DNA of 64,000 nucleotides from Candidatus Ribeiella danica (GTDB lineage Bacteria; Chloroflexota; Chloroflexia; Chloroflexales; Roseiflexaceae), in assembly GCA_016717335.1 (NCBI GenBank), contig JADKFS010000001.1, positions 1,054,001 through 1,118,000 of the forward strand, given 5' to 3'. The notes under the pieces are model-generated. The model did not search any database. It saw only the letters and a list, made by a program, of their open reading frames with translations, and had not been told where the DNA came from. Positions 60,256-64,000 of the stretch are shown in pieces; the first letter of the stretch is position 1, and each line of letters starts with the position of its first letter. The position numbers and the translations under genes were made by a program.

Positions 60256-60915
60256 CTATTCCTCTTCGTCTTCGTCTTCGTCCAGGTCGGCGTCATCGTC
60301 ATCTGGCTCGATCGGCGCCTGCTCCTGAGTCGCGGCGGAGGCGGTTTTTTCGCGGCCCGGCTGCGATGGCGCCGCGGCAGCAGCCTTCTCGCGCTGCAGC
60401 TTAGCCTTGGCGTTGGGCGCCAGCATCAGCGATAGCGCGCGGCCCTCCATCAGCGGCTTCTGCTCGACGATCGCCACATCGCGCAGCTCCTCGGCCATCT
60501 GCTCGAGCATCTCGCGCCCGATATCCGGGTGGAAGATCTCGCGGCCGCGGAAGCGCACGGTAAACTTGACTTTGTCGCCGCCGAGTAAGAACTTCCGCGC
60601 CTGCTTGGCCTTGACGTCGAGATCGTGGTCGTCGGTCTTCGGTTTCAGGCGAACCTCTTTCAGCTCGGCCTGCTTCTGGTGCTTGCGCGCCTCACGATCC
60701 TTCTTGGTCTGCTCGTAGCGGAACTTGCCGTAATCGACCACACGGCACACCGGCGGAACGGCGTTCGGCGCGACCTCCATCAAATCCAGACCACGTTCTT
60801 CGGCGAGCCCGAGCGCCTCGCGCAACGGAACAATGCCCATCTGCACGCCGTTCTCGTCGATCAAGCGCACTTGTGGGGCACGGATGCGATTGTTTACGCG
60901 AAACCGATCTCTGAT
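60256..60915 (-). CDS. infC: translation initiation factor IF-3, AUC start
   Basis: 219 residues from an ATC start at 60915. The N-terminal IF-3 sequence RFRVNNRIRAPQVRLIDENG requires this upstream start, since the first conventional codon (GTG 60870) cuts inside it. AAGGAG lies exactly 7 bases before the ATC. Known infC genes often use AUU or similar codons so that IF-3, which rejects non-standard starts, limits its own synthesis. The C-terminal domain has KFTVRFRGREIFHPDIG and KPLMEGRALSLMLAP. A 40-residue A/E/D tail ending DLDEDEDEEE extends the family norm. Confidence 0.93.
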   Translation of the reverse strand: MRDRFRVNNRIRAPQVRLIDENGVQMGIVPLREALGLAEERGLDLMEVAPNAVPPVCRVVDYGKFRYEQTKKDREARKHQKQAELKEVRLKPKTDDHDLDVKAKQARKFLLGGDKVKFTVRFRGREIFHPDIGREMLEQMAEELRDVAIVEQKPLMEGRALSLMLAPNAKAKLQREKAAAAAPSQPGREKTASAATQEQAPIEPDDDDADLDEDEDEEE

Positions 60916-61054
60916 AGGAGCGCTCCTTCTGTGTAGCCGGTAGACAATAGAAAACCTAACCGCCGCAAGGGGGGAAGGTCAGGGCCGTAGTATAGCATCC
61001 GGCTGCCATTTCGTCAACTTTTGCAGACTCATCCGAAGAGTGCTAAAATCGGTC

Positions 61055-61083
61055 TTGACAAATTGCAGACCTTTGATTACTAT
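61055..61083 (+). promoter_or_regulatory. groES-groEL promoter
   Basis: TTGACA (61055-61060) and TACTAT (61078-61083) are 17 bases apart, a near-consensus housekeeping promoter overlapped downstream by the CIRCE operator. Confidence 0.9.
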
Positions 61084-61091
61084 AGGGGCGG

Positions 61092-61118
61092 TTAGCACTC
61101 ATATGGGGAGAGTGCTAA
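61092..61118. promoter_or_regulatory. CIRCE operator (HrcA binding site)
   Basis: TTAGCACTC-N9-GAGTGCTAA, an exact match to the consensus, placed just after the -10 box. HrcA bound here blocks the chaperonin operon until heat shock. The arms extend outwards with GGGGCGG/CCGCCCC and are followed by TTTTA, so the RNA could also form a terminator-like hairpin. An extra half-site GAGTGCTAA lies at 61038-61046. Confidence 0.96.
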
Positions 61119-61171
61119 CCGCCCCTTTTACGAACCATGTTGGTTGAGCGACACAAGGAGGTATAGCACGT

Positions 61172-61477
61172 ATGGCAGCCGATTTTCGCATTCGGCCCCT
61201 GGCCGACCGCGTCGTGATCAAGCCCGTTGACCGCGAAGAGAAGACCAAGAGCGGCATCTTCCTGCCCGATACCGTCAGCAAGGAGCGCCCGATGGAGGGC
61301 ACCGTGCTGGCCGTCGGCGAGGGCCGCCTGGACGACAACGGCAAGCGCGTCCCGATGAACGTCAAGGCCGGCGACAAGGTGCTGTTCGCCAAGTACAGCG
61401 GCACCGAGTACAAGGTCGACGACGTCGAGTACCTCATTCTGTCCGAGAAAGACATTCTGGGCATCATCCAGGAGTAG
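61172..61477 (+). CDS. groES: co-chaperonin GroES
   Basis: 101 residues. AAGGAGGT precedes the ATG by 9 bases. RPLADRVVIKPVDREEKTKS, GIFLPDTVSKERPMEGTVLA (mobile loop region), KAGDKVLFAKYSGTE and LILSEKDILGII are family hallmarks. It forms the lid of the GroEL cage. First gene of the CIRCE-controlled operon, 130 bases before groEL. Confidence 0.98.
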   Translation: MAADFRIRPLADRVVIKPVDREEKTKSGIFLPDTVSKERPMEGTVLAVGEGRLDDNGKRVPMNVKAGDKVLFAKYSGTEYKVDDVEYLILSEKDILGIIQE

Positions 61478-61582
61478 TCAGTAGTCAGTATCCAGTAATC
61501 CGTACCAGCGCATTGCTCTGCTGTTCATCGCTCGTCGATGAAGTTCAATGGTACCGACTACCGACTACCGACTACTGAAATC
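61478..61582. repeat. heptamer-repeat hairpin between groES and groEL
   Basis: tagtcagtagtcagtatccag units on the left, ccgactaccgactaccgactac on the right, filling the gap up to the groEL ribosome site. Confidence 0.85.
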
Positions 61583-61607
61583 TTTATAGAGGAGGTTTTC
61601 CAAAGAT

Positions 61608-63242
<1,635 letters not shown>

Positions 63243-63271
63243 GTCACACGGATTTCGCACGGATGGCGCGG

Positions 63272-63303
63272 AGGCCCTGGCGCGTTTGCGCCAGGGCCTT
63301 GTG
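63272..63303 (+). terminator. terminator after groEL
   Basis: aggccctggcgc and gcgccagggcctt form a perfect 11-12-bp stem with a gttt loop, followed by a G/T-rich tail (ttgtgtgtt). Confidence 0.75.
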
Positions 63304-63314
63304 TGTTGGCGGCG

Positions 63315-63970
63315 ATCATCCCTTGGGGCTACGCGCCCCCGCGCCCCCGCGGGTGTCTCCCGCCCACACCCCTGTCGGGGGGCTGCGCGCCCCATCCCCC
63401 AAAAAGAACCCACCTCTGTTGCGAAGCAAGGAGACAAGGAGACAAGGCGAGGGGCCGGGGGCGCGTAGCCCCTGGACCCCAAAATAACCCCGCCTCTCTT
63501 GCGATGCTTGACGTACATGCCCGGCTGAATCCAGGCGCGGCGGGACATAACTCGCTCTGACGACGGCTCGCCCCGCGGAGTCAGTTCTATCCCGCTCCGT
63601 CGGAATGTTGATGGGCATGCGCCACCATCTATGCAGCTGAGACGAGCTGATTTGCCGGAGGGGGGCCGGGGGAACCGGCGTGGGTTCCCCCGGGCGGGGG
63701 CCGGGGGCGCAGCGCCCCGCAAAGACAGCTAGCGCAGCCGCCTGAACCGGCGTGGGTTCCCCCGGGCGGGGGGCCGGGGGCGCAGCGCCCCGCAAAGACA
63801 GCTAGCGCAGCCGCCTGAACCGGCGTGGGTTCCCCCGGGCGGGGGGCCGGGGGCGCAGCGCCCCGGAGAAAAGGAAGGACGGCCGTCGGCAGGAGCAGCA
63901 GGCGGGGGGCCGGGGGCGCAGCGCTCTGCGTAAGGGCGGCGCGCGCGCCGCCCCAACCGGGGCCAGGGGC
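63315..63970. repeat. GC-rich hairpin module, copy D (inverted), with tandem 72-73-bp repeats
   Basis: It reads on the minus strand in the same block order as copies A-C: hairpins, 'cctccggcaaatcagc', 'ggtggcgcatgcccatc', 'attcagccgggcatg', 'ttttggggtccaggggc'. On the plus strand a 72-73-bp unit beginning gaaccggcgtgggttccccc is repeated three times from 63672 to about 63885. Two ggagaca heptamers lie at 63429-63443. No gene is visible up to the window end. Confidence 0.75.
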
Positions 63971-64000
63971 GCAGCCCCTTTAACCGAACTTGTAAGAAAC

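Noticed and set aside
63672..63885. CRISPR-like array near the window end
   Set aside because: Tandem 72-73-bp repeats without variable spacers.

Overview
The window looks like part of the chromosome of a GC-rich Chloroflexota bacterium, probably of the Roseiflexus/Kouleothrix type. That assignment is inference from gene content (CpXC, V4R and pentapeptide-repeat proteins, GT-C type membrane glycosyltransferases, M32 carboxypeptidase, LGFP-like repeats), base composition and the repeat-rich intergenic DNA; no rRNA or tRNA gene was seen to confirm it.

Layout. 1-14.6 kb is mostly minus strand: a GT-C glycosyltransferase cut by the window edge, an alpha/beta hydrolase, a GAF histidine kinase, an iron alcohol dehydrogenase, a CpXC protein, a long-chain acyl-CoA ligase, a 56-residue membrane protein, an ECF sigma factor with its zinc anti-sigma factor, a pentapeptide-repeat protein and a V4R protein. 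15.4-18.3 kb is plus strand: a Q-rich membrane protein and an OmpR-type two-component pair. 18.4-21.3 kb is the minus-strand metY-metX methionine operon, controlled by a SAM-I riboswitch. 21.4-33.9 kb holds an LCP protein, a GH13 amylase, two Gfo/Idh/MocA oxidoreductases, a nucleotidyltransferase, a DUF4404-like gene, an esterase, a sialidase-like protein and a leucyl-tRNA synthetase locus; from about 22.2 to 33.1 kb almost every gene is broken by small indels. 34.1-38.3 kb: YjbR-like protein, membrane serine hydrolase, acyltransferase-like protein, FHA protein. 38.3-44.3 kb (minus): M32 carboxypeptidase and a cell-envelope glycan set (membrane glycosyltransferase, SMR/EamA-like transporter, two methyltransferases). 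45-52.3 kb (plus): PolX, HIT protein, LGFP-like protein, PRPP synthetase, HTH-ATPase. 52.3-60.9 kb (minus) is the translation cluster infC-rpmI-rplT-trmH-[T-box]-pheS-glycosyltransferase-pheT. It diverges from the CIRCE-controlled groES-groEL operon at 61.1-63.2 kb.

Two layers of repeats run through the window. The first is a family of imperfect heptamer repeats, usually arranged as the two arms of a hairpin. These lie between genes, inside the peripheral parts of the SAM-I and T-box leaders, and in frame inside at least four protein genes (eight insertions). The second is a set of GC-rich hairpin modules of 0.5-0.7 kb (four copies) plus a pair of small elements with terminal inverted repeats.

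The most notable single locus is at 31.2-33.9 kb. A leucine-rich leader peptide and terminator precede a leuS stub cut off just before its HIGH motif, followed by a second, lower-GC leuS whose translation passes directly from the NWIGR motif to the RDWLISRQRYWG motif. It therefore lacks the whole CP1 editing domain.
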